Shown: positions 17,932 to 26,234 of the stretch, one piece after another
How the letters are laid out: each line of letters begins with the position of its first letter
Numbering within the stretch: the stretch's first letter is position 1
Source: CBDCGV01 sp965216955
GTDB taxonomy: Bacteria > Bacteroidota > Bacteroidia > Chitinophagales > JADIYW01
Assembly: GCA_965216955.1 (NCBI GenBank)
Contig: CBDCGV010000009.1
Span: 124,001 to 188,000, forward strand
Reading direction: 5' to 3'
Length of the DNA stretch: 64,000 bases
Translations under genes and position numbers: made by a program
Notes under the pieces: generated by a model
Database searches by the model: none
Seen by the model: the letters and a program-made list of their open reading frames with translations, nothing else
What the model was told of the DNA's origin: nothing

Positions 17932-19863
17932 CTATGAATTCCCTTCTTGGAGGAACTTCAGTCTCCCATCAACATAGAGAAAATATGATCTGCTTCGGCA
18001 GCATTTTTCAATAGAGACTTGTCTTAATGTTCTGCTGTCAGGGCTCATCGTTGTTGTCCATAATTGCTCCGCATTCATCTCTCCTAAACCTTTATAACGT
18101 TGTACACTTACACCTGTTTCATTATCTCCTCCCAGCTCCTTAATAGCTGCTTTTCGCTCTTCCTCGTTCCAACAATACTTAGATTTTTTACCCCTTTTTA
18201 CTTGATATAATGGTGGAGTTGCGATATATATATATCCACTTTCAATAAGCTCCTTCATATAACGGAAAAAGAAAGTCAGAATTAGCGTAGTAATATGGCT
18301 TCCATCAATATCGGCATCACACATGATAATCACTTTATGGTAGCGCAACTTTTCCGTGTTTAAAGCCTTATCATCTTCCTCTGTACCTCGAGTAACTCCT
18401 AATGCTGTAAAAATATTCTTAATCTCCTCATTTTCGTAGATCTTATGCTCCATGGCCTTCTCCACATTTAGAATTTTACCTCTTAAGGGCAAAATTGCTT
18501 GAAATTTTCGATCTCTACCTTGCTTCGCCGTTCCACCTGCTGAATCTCCCTCAACCAAATACACTTCACATAAAGCCGGATCTCTCTCTGAACAATCAGA
18601 AAGCTTTCCCGGCAATCCCGATCCTGTTAGCACATTTTTTCGCTGCACCATTTCTCGGGCTTTACGTGCCGCATGACGTGCCGTCGCAGCTAAAATCACC
18701 TTATCAACAATGATTTTAGCTTGTTTTGGATTTTCTTCGAGCCAAGTTTTAATGACTTCTCCTACCGCTCTAGAAACTATACCATTAACTTCTGAATTTC
18801 CTAACTCGCCTTTGGTTTGTCCCTTAAATTGTGGTTCTGGCACTTTTACCGATATAATAGCTGTCAAACCTTCCCTAAAATCTTCTCCGGAAATGGTAAA
18901 CTTCAGCTTACTAAACAACCCATTCTCTTCACCGTACTGTTTAAAAACTCTATTTACCGCTCTCCTAAAACCTTGAACGTGTGTACCACCATCGCGTGTA
19001 TTGATATTGTTTACATAAGAGTGAATATTTTCAGAAAAAGACGTATTGTATTGAAGTGCCACCTCTACTTCTACATTCTCTTCTTTTCCTATTACATGGA
19101 TAGGTTTTTCAATTAGATTTTGTTTGGACTCGTCAATATAGGCCACAAATTCTGCTAATCCTCCTTCAGAATAATATTCTTCAGTAACATATTCTCCATC
19201 ATCATCCATTTCTCGCTCATCGATCAACTTCAAATGAAGCCCTTTATTTAAAAAGGCCAACTCCCTTAAGCGAGCAGATAATGTATCGTATTTATATTCT
19301 AAAGTTTCAAAAATCTCATTATCCGGCCAAAAAGTAACGAAGGTCCCTGTAATGTCCGTTTCTCCAGTAACTTTTACATCTTCGGTTGGCTTTCCTCTTT
19401 GATATTCTTGTTCAAAGACCTTTCCATCTCTATGAACTACCGCTCTCAATTTCTCTGACAAAGCATTTACACATGAAACACCTACCCCATGTAACCCACC
19501 AGATACTTTATAGGTGTTTTTATCAAATTTACCACCGGCATGCAACACCGTCATAACCACCTCTAATGCTGATTTTTTGAGTTTTGCATGCATTCCGGTA
19601 GGAATTCCTCTACCATTATCAGTAACGGTAATAGAATTATCTTTATGAATAATCACTTCAATATGCGAACAGTGACCTGCTAAATGCTCATCAATAGAGT
19701 TATCCACTACCTCATAAACCAAGTGATGAAGCCCTTTTCCATCTGTACTTCCAATGTACATACCAGGCCTCTTTCGCACTGCTTCTAATCCTTCAAGAGC
19801 CGTAATATTATCCGCTGAATAATCCCCTCCTTGCGCTCCTTTTTCTAATTCTTCTTCCGCCAT
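17932..19863 (-). CDS. gyrB: DNA gyrase subunit B (C-terminus apparently frameshifted)
   Basis: 643 residues as read. The ATPase subunit of gyrase has the GHKL domain (VVDNSIDEHLAG, DNGRGIPTG, GGLHGVGVSCVNAL), transducer, and TOPRIM domain (LVEGDSAGG, LPLRGKILNVEKA, MCDADIDGSHI). It ends in the GyrB tail, where QRYKGLGEMNAEQLW is intact. After TLRQVSIE the reading frame goes astray. Removing one base from the T5 run at 18004-18008 (plus strand) and one at 17960-17961 restores the expected tail, with GDEVPPRREFIE and then YANIDA, ending at 17897, for 654 residues. An essential gene with two indels at its end points to sequence errors. The N-terminus and start at 19863 are secure. Confidence 0.93.
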   Translation of the reverse strand: MAEEELEKGAQGGDYSADNITALEGLEAVRKRPGMYIGSTDGKGLHHLVYEVVDNSIDEHLAGHCSHIEVIIHKDNSITVTDNGRGIPTGMHAKLKKSALEVVMTVLHAGGKFDKNTYKVSGGLHGVGVSCVNALSEKLRAVVHRDGKVFEQEYQRGKPTEDVKVTGETDITGTFVTFWPDNEIFETLEYKYDTLSARLRELAFLNKGLHLKLIDEREMDDDGEYVTEEYYSEGGLAEFVAYIDESKQNLIEKPIHVIGKEENVEVEVALQYNTSFSENIHSYVNNINTRDGGTHVQGFRRAVNRVFKQYGEENGLFSKLKFTISGEDFREGLTAIISVKVPEPQFKGQTKGELGNSEVNGIVSRAVGEVIKTWLEENPKQAKIIVDKVILAATARHAARKAREMVQRKNVLTGSGLPGKLSDCSERDPALCEVYLVEGDSAGGTAKQGRDRKFQAILPLRGKILNVEKAMEHKIYENEEIKNIFTALGVTRGTEEDDKALNTEKLRYHKVIIMCDADIDGSHITTLILTFFFRYMKELIESGYIYIATPPLYQVKRGKKSKYCWNEEERKAAIKELGGDNETGVSVQRYKGLGEMNAEQLWTTTMSPDSRTLRQVSIEKCCRSRSYFLYVDGRLKFLQEGNS

Positions 19864-20028
19864 TTTTTTGCTTATAAATTAAGCCTTGAAAATACGGCTT
19901 TTCAGTCGATTAAAAGGGTTAATCTAGGTTTGATTATCCACATAATATGACACTCATCCAATCCATTAACGATTATAAAACGAACTTAAAATTGAGCTTC
20001 TTTTAGTGCGCGCCTCATAACACAAAAG

Positions 20029-21093
20029 CTAAGCTGCTTTTAACAAAGAATATTGTTGTCGATGTTTGCTCAATTGCTTATCCATTACCCTAAACCAAAG
20101 AGGTGTTAAAAAAGACAGCACCATCATTCCCGGATAACCTGTAGGCATTTGTGGAGCATCATCAAAATGTCTAAGCGTTTGATATTTCCTCCCCGCATGA
20201 AAATGATGATCGCTATGCCTTGTTAACTCATACAATAATATTCTTCCCAAAGGATGATTAGAATTCCATGAATGATGTGGTTTTGTTTTTTCATAAACTC
20301 CTGGCTGAATTTCTTCTCTCAACAAACCGTAATGTTCTATATAATTAACTGTCTCCAGTAATAAAAACCCTACCGTTGCTGCCCCTAAAAATGCTAAACC
20401 GGCTATCCAACCAAAAAAGAAGAAAATAAATACAACCATTGTAATTTGAATCATCTGAAATACAACCATTTGGTTTTTTAGTGAAAAGATACGCTCTCCT
20501 TTTTTCCTCAAGCGACTATTTTCTAGCTTCCATGCAGATAAGTAACCATCCGTTACGGAACGAAACCAAAATGCATATAGAGACTCTCCTCTCCTAGAGG
20601 TAGCAGGATCAAGTGGCGTTGCAATATTCTTATGATGCCCTCTATTATGTTCTATAAAAAAGTGCATATATAATGATGATAAGAGAAAACCCTGCGCCAT
20701 CCATTGCTCATGTTTTTTATGACGATGTCCTAATTCATGTCCTATGTTAATACCTAAGACGCCGCATCCCATTCCCATGGAAAATGTTTTTCCAATAATT
20801 TCATAAATAGATAGTGATTGACTACTAACTATAAACAGAAAGTACACTAGCGCTGCATATAGAAGTGGAAGTTGTATATATAAAACCCAATCATAGAATT
20901 TCCTTTTCTTAGCTGTTAGTTCCTCCTCTTTAGACATATTATAAGTAGAATAAGGCAGTATCAACTCTAAAAGAGGAACCAAAACAAAAGCGAAAGCAAC
21001 TGCAAAATAAGACCAAATTCCATTAAAATACAATGAAATAAAAATCAGAACAGGAACTATCAAACCAAATAAATATTTAATTTCTCTAAGCAT
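20029..21093 (-). CDS. alkB: Alkane 1-monooxygenase (AlkB-type membrane di-iron hydroxylase)
   Basis: A 354-residue inner-membrane enzyme that hydroxylates the terminal carbon of n-alkanes or related chains. The di-iron histidine boxes are all present: HELGHRHKKHE, EHNRGHHK, NYIEHYGL (the AlkB signature that separates it from desaturases) and LTRHSDHH. Four to six hydrophobic segments flank them. Rubredoxin and rubredoxin reductase, the usual electron donors, are not adjacent. It is divergent from a TetR regulator, with a strong inverted repeat overlapping the expected -33 position of this gene, so repression by that TetR is likely. Confidence 0.9.
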   Translation of the reverse strand: MLREIKYLFGLIVPVLIFISLYFNGIWSYFAVAFAFVLVPLLELILPYSTYNMSKEEELTAKKRKFYDWVLYIQLPLLYAALVYFLFIVSSQSLSIYEIIGKTFSMGMGCGVLGINIGHELGHRHKKHEQWMAQGFLLSSLYMHFFIEHNRGHHKNIATPLDPATSRRGESLYAFWFRSVTDGYLSAWKLENSRLRKKGERIFSLKNQMVVFQMIQITMVVFIFFFFGWIAGLAFLGAATVGFLLLETVNYIEHYGLLREEIQPGVYEKTKPHHSWNSNHPLGRILLYELTRHSDHHFHAGRKYQTLRHFDDAPQMPTGYPGMMVLSFLTPLWFRVMDKQLSKHRQQYSLLKAA

Positions 21094-21139
21094 AATATAA
21101 GTTTTAGTACTTTAAAGTTAGCATTTTTAAACTAAAAAA

Positions 21140-21165
21140 TAAACTATTTAACTATAAATAGTTTA
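21140..21165. promoter_or_regulatory. Perfect inverted repeat, candidate TetR operator for alkB and tetR
   Basis: Two perfect 11-base arms (TAAACTATTTA and its complement) are separated by the 4-base spacer ACTA. The repeat lies between divergent alkB and the TetR gene. It is 20 bases upstream of a candidate alkB -7 element (TAACTTTA on the minus strand, 21113-21120) and 13 bases before the regulator ATG. Confidence 0.7.
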
Positions 21166-21177
21166 AAAATTATCATA

Positions 21178-21819
21178 ATGGGCAGAAAATCAATAGATAA
21201 GAAGCGGAGTAACAACACTAAAAAAAAGGAAAATATCATAAAAAAGGTCATTCCCATATATTCTAAATATGGTTTAAATGAGCTTACGATGAATGATTTA
21301 GCAAAGAGACTTCATATTACAAAAGCCACTTTATACAATCATTTTCCAACTAAAGAAAAGATCGTCTCTGACACGTTAAAATATATACTGAACAACATAA
21401 AGGATTTTGAGGCTATAATAAAAAATGAGGACTTAACTTATATAGAGCGATACTTTGGCTCTGTTCAAATACTCTGCAATAATGTAAAAGATGTCTCCAA
21501 CATCTTCTTAAAAGACCTAAAAAACAGCTTTCCTCATTTATGGTTTTTGGTAGATACTTTTAGAGATTACGCAACCAATATTTTAGCTGATTTTTATAAA
21601 AATGGACAAAAGAATGGGGTTTTCAAACAATTTGACACTAATATTTTTGTGCTAACAGACCAGTTATTTTTGGATGCATTAGCAGATGCAGAATTACTAG
21701 AATCAAATAATTTGACTTTGGAAAAGGCCTTTCTAGAGTACTTTAAAATGAAATGCTTCGGTATAATCGAAGGAGATCATAATGATGAGCTAGAGCAAAT
21801 TATTAAAGACATTAAATAG
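21178..21819 (+). CDS. TetR/AcrR family transcriptional regulator
   Basis: 213 residues. A basic N-terminal tail precedes the TetR helix-turn-helix (about 18-65: YSKYGLNELTMNDLAKRLHITKATLYNHFPTKEKI split over two helices). A variable all-helical ligand-binding domain follows, which suits a hydrophobic ligand but cannot be specified. It is divergent from the alkane hydroxylase gene and separated by a strong palindrome, so it probably represses alkB and itself and is released by an alkane-derived or fatty-acid ligand. The ligand and targets are inferred from position. Confidence 0.88.
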   Translation: MGRKSIDKKRSNNTKKKENIIKKVIPIYSKYGLNELTMNDLAKRLHITKATLYNHFPTKEKIVSDTLKYILNNIKDFEAIIKNEDLTYIERYFGSVQILCNNVKDVSNIFLKDLKNSFPHLWFLVDTFRDYATNILADFYKNGQKNGVFKQFDTNIFVLTDQLFLDALADAELLESNNLTLEKAFLEYFKMKCFGIIEGDHNDELEQIIKDIK

Positions 21820-21883
21820 ATTTCCATTTGGGTTTCGTTTTCAGCTTATTTTCTTGATCACCATTAGTATTCTAATATTACTC

Positions 21884-23188
21884 TTATCTTTTTCTACCAA
21901 TATTGAATTTTAATCCGGCAGTAATCATATGTCCTGTTAATCCATCATTTCTAGTATAATAAGCATATCTAAAATCTAAGCTTTTAAACATGGATGCTGC
22001 CCGATTTTCACTCCCCTTAGTTCTTAAAAGACCGTTAACTGGTGCCACTGAAAATCCAACTCCAAACTTATGCGTATTAACTGCTGAAAGATCATAGTCG
22101 GCCGTATAGAAAGTCTCTGAGCTAATACTCTGTTTAAAGCCTTCAAAATGCTTTGCTGCAGTCTGTGTATGGAATCTATAAAAAGGATATACCCGTAACC
22201 AACTTGCCGCTTTAATGGGCATTTCAAGACTAAAGGTATTTCCTTTTATTCCCCAGTTATCAAAATAAAACCGATAAAATGTTCGAAGAATAATTATATC
22301 AGAAGCATGATAATTTAAACGCAGTCCAATTGGTATTTTTAAACGACTTGTGGGAAGTCGCTCTACTGCTGGAAGTTCTTGATCACTAAAATAGACTCTA
22401 TGATACGGGGTATTCAACATTCCCTTTTGGTAAACAATGTCCACCATCACAGCCCCCACTAACTTCTTGTTTATTACTCTTGTATAGCTTAGTGAAGTAC
22501 TAAAAGTATGTCGAATATTATCTGCTAGATGCTCCGTTCCATTAATGGTTTCTCCTTGAGCAGGGTAAATAACATTCCATAAATCTCTATAATGATGAAA
22601 ATCGACTCCAATTGTATTGTTATTGTCCTTTGTAGATTTACTAAATGAAAACCCCAATGATGATGATGTGACATTTCCATCTTTATAAAAACCAGCATTT
22701 CCTCCGATTTCCATGTTCTTTTTCAATATCTCTTTTGATAATCCTACGCCAAAAAGTACAATCTTGTCTCTCTTAACTTTTCCCCCATATTGGGAAGCCC
22801 CAGAAGTATATTCATCATCATCGTCGTCGTCATCATCATCGCTTCTTCTTTCATCGTTTTCTCCTTCATTATTATTACTCGTAGTTCCTCCATTTCCATT
22901 TTGTGAGGCAGAAGAAAAAAATTCAACGCCTCCATTAAGAGCTATTTTAATTTCCTTTTTTACAGGAATGTTAATTTGAATCGACTCTGTAATTACATCC
23001 AGTTTCTCTGTTCCCTCTCCTCCATTCACAGGAGAATGATTACCATCTTGTAAGTAATAATTTGAGATTAAATCTATTTCAATGGGATCGAGTAATTTAA
23101 ATTCTTTGTCTGATTGAGCAAAAGCAGTTATCGCAAACAAAAATAATATTCCCCCAAATCCTATGTTTTTAATTAATTGCATGCACAT
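21884..23188 (-). CDS. DUF3570 outer-membrane beta-barrel-like protein
   Basis: 434 residues. Signal peptide to about residue 24 (FLFAITAFAQ), then amphipathic beta strands throughout and a terminal strand (HMITAGLKFNIG) typical of outer-membrane barrels. It matches the DUF3570 family. A low-complexity loop (about 93-130) contains nine consecutive aspartates encoded by a GAY repeat, probably surface-exposed and possibly cation-binding. A second ATG two codons downstream (23182) is an equally good start. It overlaps the end of the DUF4266 gene by 16 bases and is the last gene of the thioredoxin-apbE-DUF4266-DUF3570 operon. Confidence 0.82.
   Translation of the reverse strand: MCMQLIKNIGFGGILFLFAITAFAQSDKEFKLLDPIEIDLISNYYLQDGNHSPVNGGEGTEKLDVITESIQINIPVKKEIKIALNGGVEFFSSASQNGNGGTTSNNNEGENDERRSDDDDDDDDDEYTSGASQYGGKVKRDKIVLFGVGLSKEILKKNMEIGGNAGFYKDGNVTSSSLGFSFSKSTKDNNNTIGVDFHHYRDLWNVIYPAQGETINGTEHLADNIRHTFSTSLSYTRVINKKLVGAVMVDIVYQKGMLNTPYHRVYFSDQELPAVERLPTSRLKIPIGLRLNYHASDIIILRTFYRFYFDNWGIKGNTFSLEMPIKAASWLRVYPFYRFHTQTAAKHFEGFKQSISSETFYTADYDLSAVNTHKFGVGFSVAPVNGLLRTKGSENRAASMFKSLDFRYAYYTRNDGLTGHMITAGLKFNIGRKR
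22812..22841. repeat. Trinucleotide repeat encoding poly-Asp
   Basis: About ten tandem TCA/TCG triplets (GAT/GAC on the coding strand) inside the DUF3570 gene encode nine consecutive Asp. Codons alternate in blocks of three GAT, three GAC, three GAT, which suggests expansion by block duplication. Confidence 0.75.
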
Positions 23189-23382
23189 CCTCCACCTGAT
23201 TTTGCCCCGTTAGCACCTGCTGCACCTTCACGAAAAGTTGTCATATTGTTTTCATACTGCTCTATACTCTTAGCACTCACTTTCATGTCTTTGTCGTTGA
23301 CATATACCTTCTGATACTCCTTAACTGAGGTACATGAGACCAGTGAGATTGTCACAACCAAAATGCCTAATAACTTTTTCAT
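23173..23382 (-). CDS. DUF4266 small lipoprotein with Cys-rich tail
   Basis: A 69-residue lipoprotein (lipobox LVSC at residues 14-17) of the DUF4266 family. The mature chain is short and ends in a Gly/Ala-rich tail terminating GGGCACN. The two tail cysteines could bind a metal or form a redox pair, but no activity is known to me. It overlaps the preceding apbE stop by one base and the following DUF3570 gene by 16 bases, so the three are translationally coupled. Confidence 0.82.
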   Translation of the reverse strand: MKKLLGILVVTISLVSCTSVKEYQKVYVNDKDMKVSAKSIEQYENNMTTFREGAAGANGAKSGGGCACN

Positions 23383-24383
23383 TATTCTTCGATATAATTT
23401 AAATTGATATTTTCAGAGGCCGATAATTCGTTATGCTCGTCCACTATAAAACATTCTATTCCCTTTAATTGATTAATTAATTCCAAACCTTTCTGTTTTC
23501 CTAGTATAAAGACACTTGTGGCAAGCGCATCCCCTATCTCGGCATCAGAACAAATTATAGATACACTTTTTAAGGCCTTTGCAGGCCATCCTGTTTTAGG
23601 ATTTATAATATGGCAATATTTTTCTCCATCAATTTGAATATACCTTTCATAATTGCCAGAAGTAACTACTGACAAATCACTAATTTTTAACCACGATAAA
23701 GCATCTTCTTTCTTCTGCGGATCTGCAATTCCAATGTTCCAGTCGTTACCATTTATCTGTTTCCCCCAGGTAATTAAATCCCCCCCCGCATTAACGACAC
23801 CGCTTTTAATGGCCATTTGTTGCATTAGCATTTTACAACGATTGGCAGCATACCCTTTACCAATACCGCCAAAACCTATTTTCATTCCTTTTTCCTTCAA
23901 AAAAACGGTCAAGCTATCTCTATTAAGTATGATGTTTTGATAATTTATTTTCTCTATAGATTGTTGAATTTGGTTTTCCGTCGGAATAGAAGTAACGGTG
24001 CCATCAAAGCGCCAGACCTTATCGATAGAAGCAAAAGAAATATCAAAAATTCCTCCTGTTAATTCAGAAATCTTAATACTGCGTTGAATTAAATTGAAGA
24101 GCTCTTCACTCACTTTTACCGGCGCTATACCTGCATTTCTATTGATGTATGAAGTTTCAGAACCATTACTCCAAGAAGAAATTAACTTTTCAATTCTAGC
24201 CACTTCTTTATACCCAGCATTTACTGCCATCCTCGCTTTGTCTTCGCTTTCTGCAATAGCGGTTATAATGAAGATTGTACCCATGTGGTTTTCTTCTTTT
24301 GAAAACTTCACCAACTCTTGATTCTTGTTTTGTGAAGTACAACCAATCAAAAGGAAAAGCCCTAAGGCATATATAATTCTCAT
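23382..24383 (-). CDS. apbE: FAD:protein FMN transferase, ApbE lipoprotein
   Basis: 333 residues. A lipoprotein signal (lipobox LIGC near residue 15) places it on the periplasmic face. ApbE attaches FMN covalently to Thr/Ser of extracytoplasmic redox proteins. Family motifs are visible: MGTIFIITAIAESE near the start, FGGIGKGYAANRC in the middle, VVNAGGDLITWG, and the HIINPKTGWPAKA motif near residues 240-255. It lies 41 bases after a thioredoxin-like gene. No protein with an obvious FMN-acceptor motif is in the operon. Confidence 0.9.
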   Translation of the reverse strand: MRIIYALGLFLLIGCTSQNKNQELVKFSKEENHMGTIFIITAIAESEDKARMAVNAGYKEVARIEKLISSWSNGSETSYINRNAGIAPVKVSEELFNLIQRSIKISELTGGIFDISFASIDKVWRFDGTVTSIPTENQIQQSIEKINYQNIILNRDSLTVFLKEKGMKIGFGGIGKGYAANRCKMLMQQMAIKSGVVNAGGDLITWGKQINGNDWNIGIADPQKKEDALSWLKISDLSVVTSGNYERYIQIDGEKYCHIINPKTGWPAKALKSVSIICSDAEIGDALATSVFILGKQKGLELINQLKGIECFIVDEHNELSASENINLNYIEE

Positions 24384-24424
24384 AAAAAACTGATTAAATA
24401 GAAATTAGTACTTCTAAAATAAGA

Positions 24425-24886
24425 CTAGTTAATCAAAGACTGAATAGAATTTAGGTACGCTGTTATTGTATGACTGGGGTGATTCATTTTTCCCATTACA
24501 GCTCCTTTGTCATCAACTAATAGCACCAAAGGAAATGCTCCTTTTTTGTTATATTTTTCAGCTAATGCTTCGTTGTGAACTACTTGAGATGTAGGTAATT
24601 GGTTTTTCTTCCTACTCGGAAAATCTAGCCTTAGTAAAACCAAGTTATTATCAGCAAAAGAGATAAATTCTTTTGTATTAAAAAACTCCTTGTCTAGTCT
24701 AATACAGGGAACACACCAATCTGAGCCTGCAAAGCTCATTAAAATAGGTCTTTTTAACTCGGAAGCCATTTTTTTCGCTTCTTCAAAATCGTGTTTCCAT
24801 TCTGGGGCAACAGTAGCTAAATCTTGTCCAGAGATATTTGATGCCCATCCAATCAAAAATGTAAATGCAATGATTAAGTTTTTCAT
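24425..24886 (-). CDS. Secreted thioredoxin-fold protein
   Basis: 153 residues from the ATG at 24886 (MKNLIIAFTFLIGW, a clean signal peptide); an upstream start at 24910 adds eight residues before it and is not needed. The thioredoxin active site WCVPC is followed by a typical alpha helix, and KKGAFPLVLLVDDKG carries the cis-Pro loop. It belongs to the DUF255/thioredoxin-7-like secreted group. It is first in the operon with apbE, DUF4266 and DUF3570 genes, so it may keep cysteines of the neighbouring proteins reduced. That role is inferred. Confidence 0.85.
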   Translation of the reverse strand: MKNLIIAFTFLIGWASNISGQDLATVAPEWKHDFEEAKKMASELKRPILMSFAGSDWCVPCIRLDKEFFNTKEFISFADNNLVLLRLDFPSRKKNQLPTSQVVHNEALAEKYNKKGAFPLVLLVDDKGAVMGKMNHPSHTITAYLNSIQSLIN

Positions 24887-24942
24887 TTTTTTGCTTTTAA
24901 AGTATATCAATACTTCTATGACACTTGAAAATTAAACATCCC

Positions 24943-26163
24943 CTATTCGAAAACTTCAATTTGTTCTTCTCCATTTACAATTATCTGAGGTATTCCTTTA
25001 AATTCTCCGACTCTTCCTTTTACGCAAATCTTCTTTTGGTATAATTTTTCTTCAGGTTTATAGGTGAAATTTATACGGTCTCTTCCAAAAATAACTACCG
25101 TAAAAACATGCTCTGGAAATCTCTTGTCTAAATTAATATATGTTGGATCAGATTTTCCATTAGGCCTGTACTTGGCAGAAACAACTTTGCCACATACCGT
25201 GCATTCATCACCAATAAAATATTTCGCCTGTGATGCACCCACTTGCCCTTTTGCAAAATCTATTGGCATGATATCTCCTGACTGAGATTGAAAGTTAATA
25301 GGCCATTTCAATACTTCTTCATTTTGTTCTATTTCATGCTCAATAGAATCAGGAATATTTGAAAAGAAATCTATTCCTGTTAATTGTTCAATACTGTCAA
25401 TGCTCACAGCATAATCAATTACACGATAATCTGCCTTTTTATTTGGCAAAATAAAACCAATTCCTTTAAATTCCGGAGCCTCAAAATCTACAATAACCTT
25501 GTAGAAAAAATCAGGAATACTCACTCGTTTACTTCCTTGAGGAATTTTAGGCAAATTGTCATTTAAAATTGGACCTGTAACCACATAAACTTGTCCAGCA
25601 TCAACTGCCCACTCTCTAACCTGATTTTCAAGTTTTGCCCAACTGTCTCGATTTAACTCTGGCCTTTGTGGCCCCATATTGCTATAATAGTATGACTCGC
25701 TTAACGCTTTTCTACTCCATCTAAAATCAGCCGATGGTGCTAAATGGCCTCTATCAAAACCAGAATCCCAATAATCTGCTGAATCTGCTGTAATCGTTGA
25801 AACCTTTGGATCTAATCTAAAATCATTTGTTCTAGAAACAGCTCCATATAAAACATCCTTAGTTATGATATGTGCTACCCAGTTTGCTTGTTCATGTTCT
25901 TCATTATAACTCAAAGAAAAAGCTGTATGATGAACAACTTCTTCATTTGGGAGACTTGCCGGCAAACCATACTTTAAGATATCTTGTTTAATTTGTCGTA
26001 GCTTCAACTCCTCCAGCTTGCCAAAAATATGATCAATTACATTTTCATGAATACTTATGCTGTCTTCTAATAGATCTATATCAGTCTTTAAGTTTTGACT
26101 GAGTGTTATAATTGGTGTGAACAATAACCCGAAAAAAAAGATCTTAATTTTAGACAAATTCAT
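24943..26163 (-). CDS. Secreted DNA/RNA non-specific endonuclease with C-terminal OB fold
   Basis: 406 residues. Signal peptide to about residue 22. The catalytic domain (about 75-300) is of the beta-beta-alpha-metal NUC type, with the DRGH motif giving His140, and the metal-ligand Asn in SYYYSNMGPQRPELNRDSW. The last 85 residues (GDECTVCGKVVSAKYRP onward) form a probable OB fold, which would help bind nucleic acid. It likely degrades extracellular DNA/RNA for nutrients. An intrinsic terminator of the preceding acyl-CoA ligase gene lies about 15 bases before its start. Confidence 0.88.
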   Translation of the reverse strand: MNLSKIKIFFFGLLFTPIITLSQNLKTDIDLLEDSISIHENVIDHIFGKLEELKLRQIKQDILKYGLPASLPNEEVVHHTAFSLSYNEEHEQANWVAHIITKDVLYGAVSRTNDFRLDPKVSTITADSADYWDSGFDRGHLAPSADFRWSRKALSESYYYSNMGPQRPELNRDSWAKLENQVREWAVDAGQVYVVTGPILNDNLPKIPQGSKRVSIPDFFYKVIVDFEAPEFKGIGFILPNKKADYRVIDYAVSIDSIEQLTGIDFFSNIPDSIEHEIEQNEEVLKWPINFQSQSGDIMPIDFAKGQVGASQAKYFIGDECTVCGKVVSAKYRPNGKSDPTYINLDKRFPEHVFTVVIFGRDRINFTYKPEEKLYQKKICVKGRVGEFKGIPQIIVNGEEQIEVFE

Positions 26164-26177
26164 TGTGTTTTAGAATA

Positions 26178-26206
26178 CAAAAAGCGAGCCGAAAAATTGA
26201 CTCGCT
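26178..26206 (-). terminator. Intrinsic terminator of acyl-CoA ligase gene
   Basis: Read on the minus strand, AGCGAG (26201-26206) pairs with CTCGCT (26183-26188) and is followed by T5. It is about 30 bases after the ligase stop. Confidence 0.75.
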
Positions 26207-26234
26207 CTTTTATAATGTAATTTATTTTTTTTGT

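Noticed and set aside
22713..22979. Ser-rich 88-codon frame opposite the DUF3570 gene
   Set aside because: The serine run is only the complement of the Asp-codon repeat.
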